Below, one piece after another: positions 1 through 4,938 of a stretch of DNA of 6,649 bases. How positions within the stretch are numbered: the first letter of the stretch is position 1; each line of letters starts with the position of its first letter. The position numbers and the translations under genes are program-made. A model generated the notes under the pieces. The model worked only from the letters and a program-made list of their open reading frames with translations, did not search any database and was not told the DNA's origin. The DNA is from CAZPUI01 sp964415525. Lineage in GTDB: Bacteria > Acidobacteriota > Holophagae > Holophagales > Holophagaceae. Location of the stretch: contig CAYQAS010000174.1 of the NCBI GenBank assembly GCA_964415525.1, forward strand, positions 1-6,649, in the 5' to 3' direction.

Positions 1-216
1 TGCGCTCGGGAGCCTCACCCTCGCGACGCGGACGGGCGGGACGATCCGCGGAATCGCGGAAGGGCGCGCGGGCCGGACGGTCGCCATCGGGCTTCTGGAA
101 ACGCGGCTTGCGCTCGGGAGCCTCACCCTCGCGACGCGGACGGGCAGGACGATCCGCGGAGTCCTGACGGGGCCCGCGAGCCGGGCGATCCCCCTCGGGC
201 TTCTGGAAGCGGGACG
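1..216 (-). repeat. 108-bp in-frame tandem repeat encoding a 36-residue Arg/Pro/acidic unit
   Basis: Two consecutive 108-bp units (1-108 and 109-216) lie in the synthase reading frame. Their first 52 bases differ at only one position (38 versus 146), while the rest has diverged more, mostly with conservative protein effects. Each 36-residue unit begins RFQKP, contains the pentapeptide DRPAR twice and ends REGEAPER. The complete unit at residues 358-393 has 9 Arg, 2 Lys, 7 Asp/Glu and 7 Pro. A degenerate partial copy (RFEKDGDARPS, residues 347-357) precedes the first unit. The array touches the left edge, so the total copy number is unknown. The multiple-of-three period shows it is maintained as coding sequence. 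Confidence 0.93.
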
Positions 217-1282
217 GACGCGCATCCCCATCCTTCTCAAAGCGGCGAGCACGCTGAATATCACCCTGACGCTTTTCCTTGTTCGCACGAGGCTGATAGA
301 TGCCCTCGGTGCCCTTCACACCGGCCTCGGCGCGCAGCACGCGAGCCTTGTTCCGGAGCGCCGCCAGGGCGGCGAGGATGTCCTCGGGCATGGGCGACTC
401 GACCATCACCGAGTCTTCCGTCACAGGATGGCGGAAGCCCAGGAGCTCGGCGTGCAGGGCCTGACGACGGATGAAGGTACTGGCCTCACCGTAGACCGGA
501 TCCCCCAGCAGCGGGTAGCCACGCTCGGCGAACTGCACGCGGATCTGGTTCCGGCGGCCCGTCTCCAGCTTGATTTCCACCAGGGTATGCCCGGGCAGCC
601 GCTCCAGCACCCGGAAGTGGGTCACGGCGCGCTTGCCGAATCGGGCAGAGCGATCCTTTTCATCCACCACAGACATCTTGAGGGTCTTCTGGCGCTCCAC
701 CAGGACGTCGGTGAGGACTCCGGCGTTCTCGGGAATCTCGCCCACGAGAATCGCCTTATACACCCGCGACAGGCGGTGTTCTTCGAACATGTCGGTCAGG
801 CCATGCAGGGCCTCCGACGTCTTGGCGAAGACGAGCACACCGGAGGTGTAGCGATCCAGGCGATGCACGATGTAGAGCTTGAACTTCTTGAAACCGCGAC
901 TCTGGTAATGCTCCGTGAGGGCTTCCGCTAGGCAGGTCTCCGGCTTGGCGGCCTCGGTGGGCACCGTCAGCAGGCCCGCGGGCTTGTCCACGAAGACCAA
1001 GTGCCGGTCTTCCCAGAGAATCTTCACGTTTTCCTCATCCAGTTCCCTTCGGGTTCCGGGCAAGGGGGCGTACTGGGTATCGGGATCGAAGGAGACCGTG
1101 ATCGTGTCGCCTTCATTCACCCGATGGCCATGCACCCGGACATCCGTCCCGTTCACCTTCACGCAGACGGCATCCAGGATGCCCTTGGCCTGCCGGTGAC
1201 TCACCTGCAGGACGCGGTGCAGCTCCGCCGCCAGGGCGACGCCGCCGGTTTCCACCTTCCACTCCTGATTCAAACGAGCCAT
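1..1282 (-). CDS. RluA/RluD-family pseudouridine synthase with repetitive Arg-rich C-terminal tail (3' end beyond window)
   Basis: Predicted to isomerise specific uridines in structured RNA, probably 23S rRNA, to pseudouridine in the cytoplasm. 427 codons are visible, open at the left edge. Residues about 15-67 look like an S4 RNA-binding domain (LHRVLQVSHRQAKGILDAV, then VKVNG). The catalytic domain follows from about 88 to 310, opening with ILWEDRHLVFVDKPAGLLTV. It carries the family signature HRLDRYTSG at 140-148, whose Asp143 is the expected catalytic aspartate, and the later motif GRRNQIRVQ at 242-250. From about 328 the protein becomes a low-complexity basic tail, ending in 36-residue repeats from 358 onward. 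Typical RluD proteins are about 320-330 residues, so the tail is an addition. The ATG is preceded by GGAGG with a 5-base spacer, which supports this start. The gene lies 53 bp after the glycosylase gene on the same strand. The exact target uridine cannot be told from sequence. Confidence 0.93.
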   Translation of the reverse strand, partial: MARLNQEWKVETGGVALAAELHRVLQVSHRQAKGILDAVCVKVNGTDVRVHGHRVNEGDTITVSFDPDTQYAPLPGTRRELDEENVKILWEDRHLVFVDKPAGLLTVPTEAAKPETCLAEALTEHYQSRGFKKFKLYIVHRLDRYTSGVLVFAKTSEALHGLTDMFEEHRLSRVYKAILVGEIPENAGVLTDVLVERQKTLKMSVVDEKDRSARFGKRAVTHFRVLERLPGHTLVEIKLETGRRNQIRVQFAERGYPLLGDPVYGEASTFIRRQALHAELLGFRHPVTEDSVMVESPMPEDILAALAALRNKARVLRAEAGVKGTEGIYQPRANKEKRQGDIQRARRFEKDGDARPSRFQKPEGDRPARGPRQDSADRPARPRREGEAPERKPRFQKPDGDRPARAPFRDSADRPARPRREGEAPER

Positions 1283-1322
1283 AGCACCCTCCGGGCGATC
1301 CTCCAGATAACCATCGAACCGC

Positions 1323-1334
1323 CTTGGGCCCAAG
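1323..1334. other. 12-bp perfect palindrome just after the glycosylase stop codon
   Basis: The sequence CTTGGGCCCAAG is perfectly self-complementary and sits one base beyond the stop codon of the glycosylase gene, in the 53-bp gap before the synthase start. As RNA it could only make a 4-bp stem with a four-base loop, and no T-tract follows, so it is not an intrinsic terminator. It may be a protein-binding or processing site, or chance. Confidence 0.4.
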
Positions 1335-1335
1335 C

Positions 1336-1938
1336 TCAATCTCGGACGAGTAACCGTCGGAGCTGCTCCTCCCAGGCCACCTGCAGGTCCGCAAGACGCA
1401 GCCCCTTGCCGCGGTTCGGGGCGGCCTGAAGCAGGCCCTGGGAAGACGGGTGAGGCAGCGCCGTCAGGCGATCTCCGGGTATCAGAAGCCCCTCAATCAC
1501 AAAGCTCGCACGCTTGCCCAGGGTGATGATCTGGAGCGAGCCCTCGCAGCGCTTCCGCGCCGCATCGAGATCCGCCCTCAGGCGATCCAGGTTCTCTGGA
1601 TTCCGCAATTCGCGGTCCGTCGGCGCCCGGAAAGTGTCCCCGTCGTTGGTGGGGCAGCTGGGGAAGGCATTTCCAAGGGCCGTGTAATGGAGGACGGGAA
1701 AGCAGTTCTCGACCTTGAGGCGCGCCCCATCCCAGTCTTCGTATGCCGTGGCGGGGACCTCGGCCCTTCCCGTGGCCTCCAGCGCCCGATAGACCAGCAG
1801 GCCCGCCCGATCCCCCCAGAAAGGCACCCCGCTCTGATCCGCACCCCGCGGCCCCGGCGCCTCTCCCAAAAGCACCACATCGAGGGGGCCCGTCGCAGCA
1901 AATGCGGTCGAGACATGGGTTTGAAAAATTCGAGGCAT
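1336..1938 (-). CDS. Uracil-DNA glycosylase superfamily protein (family 4-like, without obvious Fe-S cysteines)
   Basis: Probably a DNA repair glycosylase that removes uracil, or a related damaged base, to start base-excision repair in the cytoplasm. The 200-residue protein has the two superfamily active-site motifs: motif 1 GEAPG at 25-29, followed by GVPFWGDRAGLL at 37-48, and motif 2 PHPSS at 162-166. A LGKRASFVI segment (140-148) fits the core strand and helix before motif 2. Family 4 enzymes carry four cysteines binding a 4Fe-4S cluster, two of them before motif 1. This protein has no cysteine before motif 1, and Cys79, Cys95 and Cys131 do not fall in the expected context. It also has about 45 extra residues (about 59-105) between the motifs and one additional residue within the motif 1 loop. 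The ATG has a modest AAGGCGG upstream. Superfamily membership is fairly sure; substrate is not. Confidence 0.82.
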   Translation of the reverse strand: MPRIFQTHVSTAFAATGPLDVVLLGEAPGPRGADQSGVPFWGDRAGLLVYRALEATGRAEVPATAYEDWDGARLKVENCFPVLHYTALGNAFPSCPTNDGDTFRAPTDRELRNPENLDRLRADLDAARKRCEGSLQIITLGKRASFVIEGLLIPGDRLTALPHPSSQGLLQAAPNRGKGLRLADLQVAWEEQLRRLLVRD

Positions 1939-1981
1939 GGCAGACCGCCTTGAAAGGCCTATCCTTAAGGCTACGCCCGTC

Positions 1982-1986
1982 GGAGG
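1982..1986 (+). promoter_or_regulatory. Shine-Dalgarno that fixes the start of the 72-residue ORF
   Basis: GGAGG lies five bases before the ATG at 1992. The frame is open much further upstream, but those codons run antisense through the glycosylase gene and have no comparable ribosome-binding site. This site therefore decides the start. A GTG immediately before the ATG is in frame but would sit too close to the GGAGG. Confidence 0.65.
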
Positions 1987-1991
1987 CAGTG

Positions 1992-2210
1992 ATGCAGGGT
2001 CGGCGCGTACGAATTCAGACCCACAAGGACCCTAACGTGAACCACGCCCTGGTCGGCCAGGAGGCCGCTCTCTCATTCAACGACGACCTCGTCGAACGCT
2101 GGTGCACGGAGGACGTTGGCTGCCGCCCGCCCCGCCTCTGCATGGATGATCTCGAGGAACCCGAGCGATTCCGTCAGCGGCTCGAGGCGTGGATCCGCAC
2201 GCAGTGCTGA
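1992..2210 (+). CDS. Small hypothetical protein, 72 residues, four cysteines
   Basis: I do not recognise this family. The protein is hydrophilic and has no signal peptide or membrane segment, so it is probably cytosolic. It opens with a basic, strand-like part (RRVRIQTH, residues 4-11) and then HALVGQEAALSF at 18-29. Next comes a cysteine-containing part with Cys38, Cys44 and Cys50, evenly six residues apart, and a helical charged tail (EEPERFRQRLEAWI, 55-68) ending in Cys72. The spacing could suit a metal site or disulfides, but it is not a known zinc motif. Support for a real gene is the strong GGAGG, its own stop followed by a hairpin, and the absence of any other gene over most of its length. 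It diverges from the glycosylase across only 53 bp, so the two genes may share a promoter region. A regulator or accessory role is only a guess. Confidence 0.6.
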   Translation: MQGRRVRIQTHKDPNVNHALVGQEAALSFNDDLVERWCTEDVGCRPPRLCMDDLEEPERFRQRLEAWIRTQC

Positions 2211-2218
2211 GTAGCTCG

Positions 2219-2249
2219 CCAGAGCGCGGCACCGGCTGCCGCGCTCTGG
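2219..2249. terminator. 13-bp perfect hairpin between convergent genes
   Basis: Arms CCAGAGCGCGGCA (2219-2231) and TGCCGCGCTCTGG (2237-2249) pair perfectly around the five-base loop CCGGC. It lies 8 bp after the stop of the plus-strand 72-residue ORF and 9 bp after the stop of minus-strand rubrerythrin, so it can serve both transcripts. Neither side has a U-tract, so it may work as a weak or factor-assisted terminator, or as a 3'-end stabiliser, not a classical intrinsic terminator. Confidence 0.65.
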
Positions 2250-2258
2250 GGTGAACTT

Positions 2259-2837
2259 CTAGAACGCTTCAGCGACGGGTTCGAAATGACCCTGGGGCTT
2301 GAGGCAGACTGGGCAGGCCTTGGGTGCGTTCAGGCCCTCGTGGACGTGGCCGCACTCACGGCAGCGCCAGTAGATGCGCTCGTTGCGGACGAAGACCGTG
2401 CCTTCCTCGGTGTGGCCGAGCAGGCGCTGGAATCGGGCCTCATGTTCTTTTTCCACCTTGGCGATGGCATCGAAGGTGCGGGCAACGTCGTTGAAGCCCT
2501 CTTCCTTGGCGATGCGCGCAAACTCAGGGTAGAGGTCCACCCATTCCTCGTGTTCTCCCATCTGGGCCGCCTGGAGCTGCGCCTTCACATCCCCGGCCAC
2601 CACAGGATAGGTCGCGGTGATCTCGAGGGCTCCCGGCGCGATCTGGGCCAGGTGGGCGTAGAAGAGGCGGGCGTGTTCACGTTCGTTGTGCGCCGTCTCC
2701 TCGAACACGGCGGCGATGTGCTCGAAACCGTCCTTGCGGGCGATGGCGGCCGCGAAGGTATAGCGGTTACGCGCCTGGCTCTCGCCAGCGAAGGCCTTGA
2801 GCAGGTTCTGGGCGGTGCGGCTCTGGCTAAAGTCCAT
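2259..2837 (-). CDS. rbr: Rubrerythrin
   Basis: A cytoplasmic non-haem iron peroxidase that reduces hydrogen peroxide to water, typical of anaerobes and microaerobes. The 192-residue length matches classical rubrerythrins (about 191). The N-terminal four-helix ferritin-like domain (1-140) shows GESQARNRY at 18-26. Its diiron ligands are Glu19, Glu52 and His55 (ExxH), Glu95 and Glu98 (ExxE), and Glu129 and His132 (ExxH). The C-terminal rubredoxin domain holds one Fe(Cys)4 site formed by CxxC at 159-162 and CPVC at 175-178. All expected metal ligands are present. The start is set by GGAGG five bases upstream; the frame stays open for 58 more codons, but that stretch overlaps the preceding lipoprotein gene. 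It lies 64 bp downstream of that gene on the same strand and may be partly cotranscribed. Electrons would come from an NADH-linked rubredoxin reductase encoded elsewhere. Confidence 0.97.
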   Translation of the reverse strand: MDFSQSRTAQNLLKAFAGESQARNRYTFAAAIARKDGFEHIAAVFEETAHNEREHARLFYAHLAQIAPGALEITATYPVVAGDVKAQLQAAQMGEHEEWVDLYPEFARIAKEEGFNDVARTFDAIAKVEKEHEARFQRLLGHTEEGTVFVRNERIYWRCRECGHVHEGLNAPKACPVCLKPQGHFEPVAEAF

Positions 2838-2842
2838 GGGTT

Positions 2843-2847
2843 CCTCC
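2843..2847 (-). promoter_or_regulatory. Shine-Dalgarno that decides the rubrerythrin start
   Basis: On the minus strand GGAGG stands five bases before the ATG at 2837. It favours the 192-residue product beginning MDFSQSRTAQ over a 250-residue version starting at 3011, whose extra 58 residues are low in family character and overlap the 3' end of the lipoprotein gene. Confidence 0.85.
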
Positions 2848-2901
2848 GGTGGTTCTGGCCCCAGCATCGCACGCCCCTTGAAGAAGGGCTTGGGCACTGC
2901 A

Positions 2902-3648
2902 TCACAGATAGGTGCGGACGCCCACCAACTGCCGCCCCAGCCCGGGTCCATCGAGGGTATCCCTGCGGATGACCTTGCCCTGCCCTGGGGCGTGGATGAA
3001 GGCGCTCCCACCGATATAGACCGCTACATGGCTCACTTTTCCGCCGCTCCCTGCGGCGAAGAAGAGGAGATCGCCAGGGCGTGCGTCCTGCAGATCCACC
3101 GCGTCTCCCGCCTGAGCCTGCTCCCGGCTGCTCCGCGGGAGGCGCAGCCCCTGGAGCCGATAGACCGCCTGCGCAAAGCCGCTGCAGTCGAAGCCGGTTT
3201 CCGCAGAGGTGCCACCCCAGAGATAGGGCACCCCCAGGAAGGTCTCTGCGGTCTTCACCAGGCCCGCCCGCACCCCCTCCGGCAGCGGTCCGGGGCGGGT
3301 GAATTCTGGCACCACCACCAGGTAGACCTCCAGGACGCCCTCCGCCTTCAGGGCCTCAGCACGGAAGCGCGCCATCTCTCGGGTGGGGAAGTCACCGAAA
3401 CGCACCCGAAAGAGCCCGTCCTTGCCCGGGAAATACGTCGCTTCCAGCCCCGAGGCCCTTAGGCGCTCCGCCAGCCGCGCCGCGTTCTCAGGTCGGGCGA
3501 AGGCTCCGGCCTGAATCGTAAAACCCAGGCGATGGAGCGCCACAGCAGCAGGTGACGCTCGGGGAGCCGGGGTTGGCGACGGACGTCGACAAGCCGTCAG
3601 AAAGACCAGCAGAAGCAGGAGGTAGACCTTGGGAAGGTGGAATCGCAT
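2902..3648 (-). CDS. SPOR-domain NlpC/P60 lipoprotein, probable peptidoglycan endopeptidase
   Basis: Likely cleaves peptide stems of peptidoglycan, such as the D-Glu to diamino-acid bond, from a lipid anchor on the periplasmic face. Residues 1-20 form a lipoprotein signal: basic start, hydrophobic YLLLLLVFL, then lipobox LTAC with Cys20 as the acylated residue. A Pro/Ala-rich linker (21-38) follows. Residues about 42-113 are SPOR-like (GFTIQAGAFARPENAARLAE, later LFRVRFGDF), a fold that binds glycan strands lacking stem peptides. Residues about 127-248 are the NlpC/P60 papain-like domain, with catalytic Cys155 in FDCSGF, His207 in SHVAVYIGG, and His219 in FIHAPGQGKV as the third polar residue. 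The 248-residue length is complete. There is no clear Shine-Dalgarno; an in-frame TAG five codons upstream rules out a longer start. A hairpin abuts the ATG. Activity is well supported, but the exact bond cut is not visible. Confidence 0.94.
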   Translation of the reverse strand: MRFHLPKVYLLLLLVFLTACRRPSPTPAPRASPAAVALHRLGFTIQAGAFARPENAARLAERLRASGLEATYFPGKDGLFRVRFGDFPTREMARFRAEALKAEGVLEVYLVVVPEFTRPGPLPEGVRAGLVKTAETFLGVPYLWGGTSAETGFDCSGFAQAVYRLQGLRLPRSSREQAQAGDAVDLQDARPGDLLFFAAGSGGKVSHVAVYIGGSAFIHAPGQGKVIRRDTLDGPGLGRQLVGVRTYL

Positions 3649-3650
3649 GG

Positions 3651-3670
3651 CTCGGCCAGTCTAGACCGAG
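3651..3670 (-). promoter_or_regulatory. Hairpin abutting the lipoprotein start codon
   Basis: In the minus-strand transcript CUCGGUC and GGCCGAG can form 7 bp, one of them a G-U pair, around the loop UAGACU. The stem ends two bases before the AUG, where a ribosome-binding site would be expected. It may limit translation initiation or may be incidental. I see no convincing promoter in the 170-bp divergent region 3649-3818. Confidence 0.35.
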
Positions 3671-3818
3671 GGCCCGCCCTGCCCCAACCGATCCTCAGGC
3701 GAAACGACGAACAACATCCCGCATGGATAGGTGAACGCCCCGAGAGAACCGGCCAATGGCAGGGATTCATCTAGGCGGCAGGTCCACACCCCCGTATCCA
3801 CCTTCCGGAGACCAACCC

Positions 3819-4373
3819 ATGCGCCTGCTCGCTGCCCTCTGCCTGTCCGCCAGCCTCTTCGCGACGCCCCCCTCCGCCGAGAAACCCTTCGCCCCCGGCG
3901 GCCGCATCGTGCTTCACCTCGAAGCCGGCGGCTACATCCTTGAGCCCTCCCCGGACGACAAGATCCGTGTCACCTGCGAAGGCCCCAACGCCGACCATGT
4001 GCGTATCGGGCTGGACACCCGCGGCACGACAGCGGATGTGGACGTCAGTCACACCCCCCGAAACAACTTCCGAGCCCGCATCCAGATTCCCGCCCGAAGC
4101 GATCTCAAAGTGAAGATGTCCGCAGGCGAGCTCAACATCATCGGAATCGAGGGCCACAAGGACCTCTATCTGCGCGCAGGCGAACTCCGCGTATCTGTGC
4201 CAGACCCCGATGCCTATCGCACCGTCAGCGCCTCGGTCCTCGCGGGTGAGATCAACGCCAAGGCCTTCAACAAGAACAAGGGCGGTCTCTTTCGCGGACT
4301 CGAGCTTGAAGGCCCCGGCAAATACGACCTGAAGGCCAAGGTGCTGGCGGGAGAGATCGGCTTCAGGCGCTGA
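3819..4373 (+). CDS. Secreted small DUF4097-like beta-solenoid protein
   Basis: A 184-residue exported protein of unknown exact role. Residues 1-20 are a signal peptide (MRLLAALCLSASLFATPPSA) with likely cleavage after Ala20 and no lipobox, so the product is periplasmic or secreted. The mature part is predicted to be nearly all beta strand and repeats a turn of the form AGE[L/I] at 102-105 (SAGELNI), 120-123 (RAGELRV), 142-145 (LAGEINA) and 177-180 (LAGEIGF). Evenly recurring Gly-containing rungs of this sort are typical of the putative-adhesin DUF4097 family, where strands stack into a solenoid. That family is usually longer, so this is a compact version. The ATG follows GGAG by 8 bases, and the upstream in-frame extension lacks such a site. 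It diverges from the lipoprotein gene, so an envelope link is plausible but unproven. Family assignment is tentative; coding status is firm. Confidence 0.8.
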   Translation: MRLLAALCLSASLFATPPSAEKPFAPGGRIVLHLEAGGYILEPSPDDKIRVTCEGPNADHVRIGLDTRGTTADVDVSHTPRNNFRARIQIPARSDLKVKMSAGELNIIGIEGHKDLYLRAGELRVSVPDPDAYRTVSASVLAGEINAKAFNKNKGGLFRGLELEGPGKYDLKAKVLAGEIGFRR

Positions 4374-4389
4374 ACCCGGATCAACAAGA

Positions 4390-4417
4390 AAAAGGGCTTC
4401 CCGAAGGAAGCCCTTTT
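4390..4417. terminator. Bidirectional intrinsic terminator
   Basis: Arms AAAAGGGCTTCC (4390-4401) and GGAAGCCCTTTT (4406-4417) form a perfect 12-bp stem with a four-base loop. Read on the minus strand the loop is UUCG closed by C-G, the very stable tetraloop type, and five U's follow the GC-rich stem. On the plus strand four U's follow. It lies between the convergent stops of the secreted protein (4373) and the cold-shock gene (4437), and can end both transcripts. Confidence 0.9.
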
Positions 4418-4436
4418 CTGTGTCGACTAAGATCGA

Positions 4437-4640
4437 TCAGATCTTGGTGACCTTGGTGGCCTGGGGGCCCTTCTGGCCCTGGCCGACGGTGTAGCTGACG
4501 CGCTGGCCTTCGTCCAGGGTGCGGAAACCCTGGGTCTCGATGGCGGAGTGGTGAACGAAGAGGTCGGTGCCACCATCTTCAGGCGTGATGAATCCGAAAC
4601 CCTTTTCGGCGTTGAACCACTTGACGGTACCCTGAGCCAT
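4437..4640 (-). CDS. CspA-family cold-shock protein
   Basis: A 67-residue single-domain cold-shock protein that binds single-stranded RNA and DNA and melts RNA secondary structure in the cytoplasm. The OB-fold is complete: GTVKWFNAEKGFGFI at 4-18 includes the RNP1 motif KGFGFI, and LFVHHSAI at 27-34 is the RNP2 motif with its aromatic and histidine residues. The end PQATKVTKI is the usual final strand. Length is the family norm (65-70). The start is chosen because AGGAG lies five bases before this ATG; an in-frame ATG six codons upstream would add MHIGAF but has AGGA only three bases away. The gene stands alone, with an AT-rich leader of about 92 bases, a candidate promoter and a terminator, so it is probably monocistronic. 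Whether it is cold-induced or constitutive cannot be decided from the protein. Confidence 0.97.
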   Translation of the reverse strand: MAQGTVKWFNAEKGFGFITPEDGGTDLFVHHSAIETQGFRTLDEGQRVSYTVGQGQKGPQATKVTKI

Positions 4641-4645
4641 GAAAG

Positions 4646-4650
4646 CTCCT
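4646..4650 (-). promoter_or_regulatory. Shine-Dalgarno that decides the cold-shock gene start
   Basis: AGGAG on the minus strand, five bases before the ATG at 4640, supports the 67-residue product over the 73-residue reading from 4658. Confidence 0.8.
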
Positions 4651-4658
4651 ATATGCAT

Positions 4659-4696
4659 TTTCCTGGAGTAGTTGCTGCATTAGATCTTCCAGGAAA
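4659..4696 (-). promoter_or_regulatory. 9-bp stem-loop in the cold-shock gene 5' leader
   Basis: In the minus-strand transcript UUUCCUGGA and UCCAGGAAA pair perfectly around a 20-base loop. The stem ends eight bases upstream of the AGGAG ribosome-binding site. The CUCC that overlaps its 3' arm could otherwise pair with GGAG, so this stem might keep the ribosome-binding site open. Leaders of cold-shock mRNAs are known to refold with temperature, for example E. coli cspA. Applying that here is inference. Confidence 0.5.
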
Positions 4697-4738
4697 GAAC
4701 CATGCTTATTCTCTGGCCACAAACGTGATCAGAAAGCC

Positions 4739-4767
4739 AGTATGGGATTGCATTTGTTGAAAATCAA
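4739..4767 (-). promoter_or_regulatory. Candidate sigma70-type promoter of the cold-shock gene
   Basis: On the minus strand TTGATT (4762-4767) and CATACT (4739-4744) are separated by exactly 17 bases, each matching four of six consensus positions. Transcription would start near 4732 and leave a leader of roughly 92 bases before the ATG. The surrounding DNA is much more AT-rich than the rest of the window. The -35 hexamer lies within one copy of the repeated 12-bp dyad element. Confidence 0.5.
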
Positions 4768-4794
4768 GAAAATATGCGGAAAGTTGAAAATCAA
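4756..4794. repeat. Duplicated 12-bp dyad element upstream of the cold-shock gene
   Basis: GTTGAAAATCAA occurs identically at 4756-4767 and 4783-4794, 27 bp start to start. Each copy contains TTGA-AAA-TCAA, an inverted repeat with a three-base spacer. The proximal copy covers the candidate -35 hexamer and the distal one lies just upstream, as an operator pair would. No known regulator is recognised from this motif. Confidence 0.55.
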
Positions 4795-4796
4795 TT

Positions 4797-4938
4797 TTGG
4801 ACCGGCCTCAGCCCTAGACCTAAGCATCCTGGATCCGCGTATTGCGTCACGCCATCAGGGTAATCCACAGGGGTGTCAACAGCAGTTAACGTAGGTATCC
4901 CTGCCAAAAATCGGCAAAGACGGAGCAGCCCCCCCGTT
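4797..4938. other. Intergenic region after metH, no gene seen
   Basis: About 140 bases between the metH stop and the cold-shock promoter region. I find no credible coding sequence, tRNA or strong terminator. Immediately after the metH stop, two bases later, is a run of seven G's on the minus strand. TGCC and GGCA (4902-4916) can pair weakly with five T's in the loop but not after the stem. How metH transcription ends is not apparent. Confidence 0.6.

Noticed and set aside
1..216. CRISPR-like array at the left edge
   Set aside because: The 108-bp units abut with no spacers and keep one reading frame, so this is a coding tandem repeat.
428..1429. Several plus-strand open frames of 93-167 codons
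   Set aside because: They lie antisense to the pseudouridine synthase, whose motifs are unmistakable. High G+C creates long shadow frames, and none shows a family motif or a good ribosome-binding site.
2875..2888. 5-bp hairpin (CCCTT/AAGGG) between the lipoprotein and rubrerythrin genes as a terminator
   Set aside because: The stem is short and no U-tract follows.
2286..2972. 228-codon plus-strand frame opposite rubrerythrin
   Set aside because: It is a mirror of the rubrerythrin frame, with no recognisable domain; the minus strand carries all metal ligands.
2838..3011. N-terminal extension of rubrerythrin
   Set aside because: It overlaps the lipoprotein gene, lacks family similarity, and the GGAGG lies before the internal ATG.
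3756..3818. Earlier start for the secreted protein, adding 21 residues
   Set aside because: It would bury the signal peptide behind a polar segment, and GGAG precedes the ATG at 3819.
3771..4157. 128-codon minus-strand frame opposite the secreted protein
   Set aside because: No motif or ribosome-binding site; the plus strand has a signal peptide, regular repeats and a Shine-Dalgarno.
4874..4879. Perfect TTGACA on the minus strand as a promoter -35
   Set aside because: No acceptable -10 hexamer occurs 16-18 bases downstream; the TTGATT/CATACT pair nearer the gene is better placed.
4902..4916. TGCC...GGCA stem as the metH terminator
   Set aside because: Only four base pairs, with the T-run in the loop instead of after the stem.
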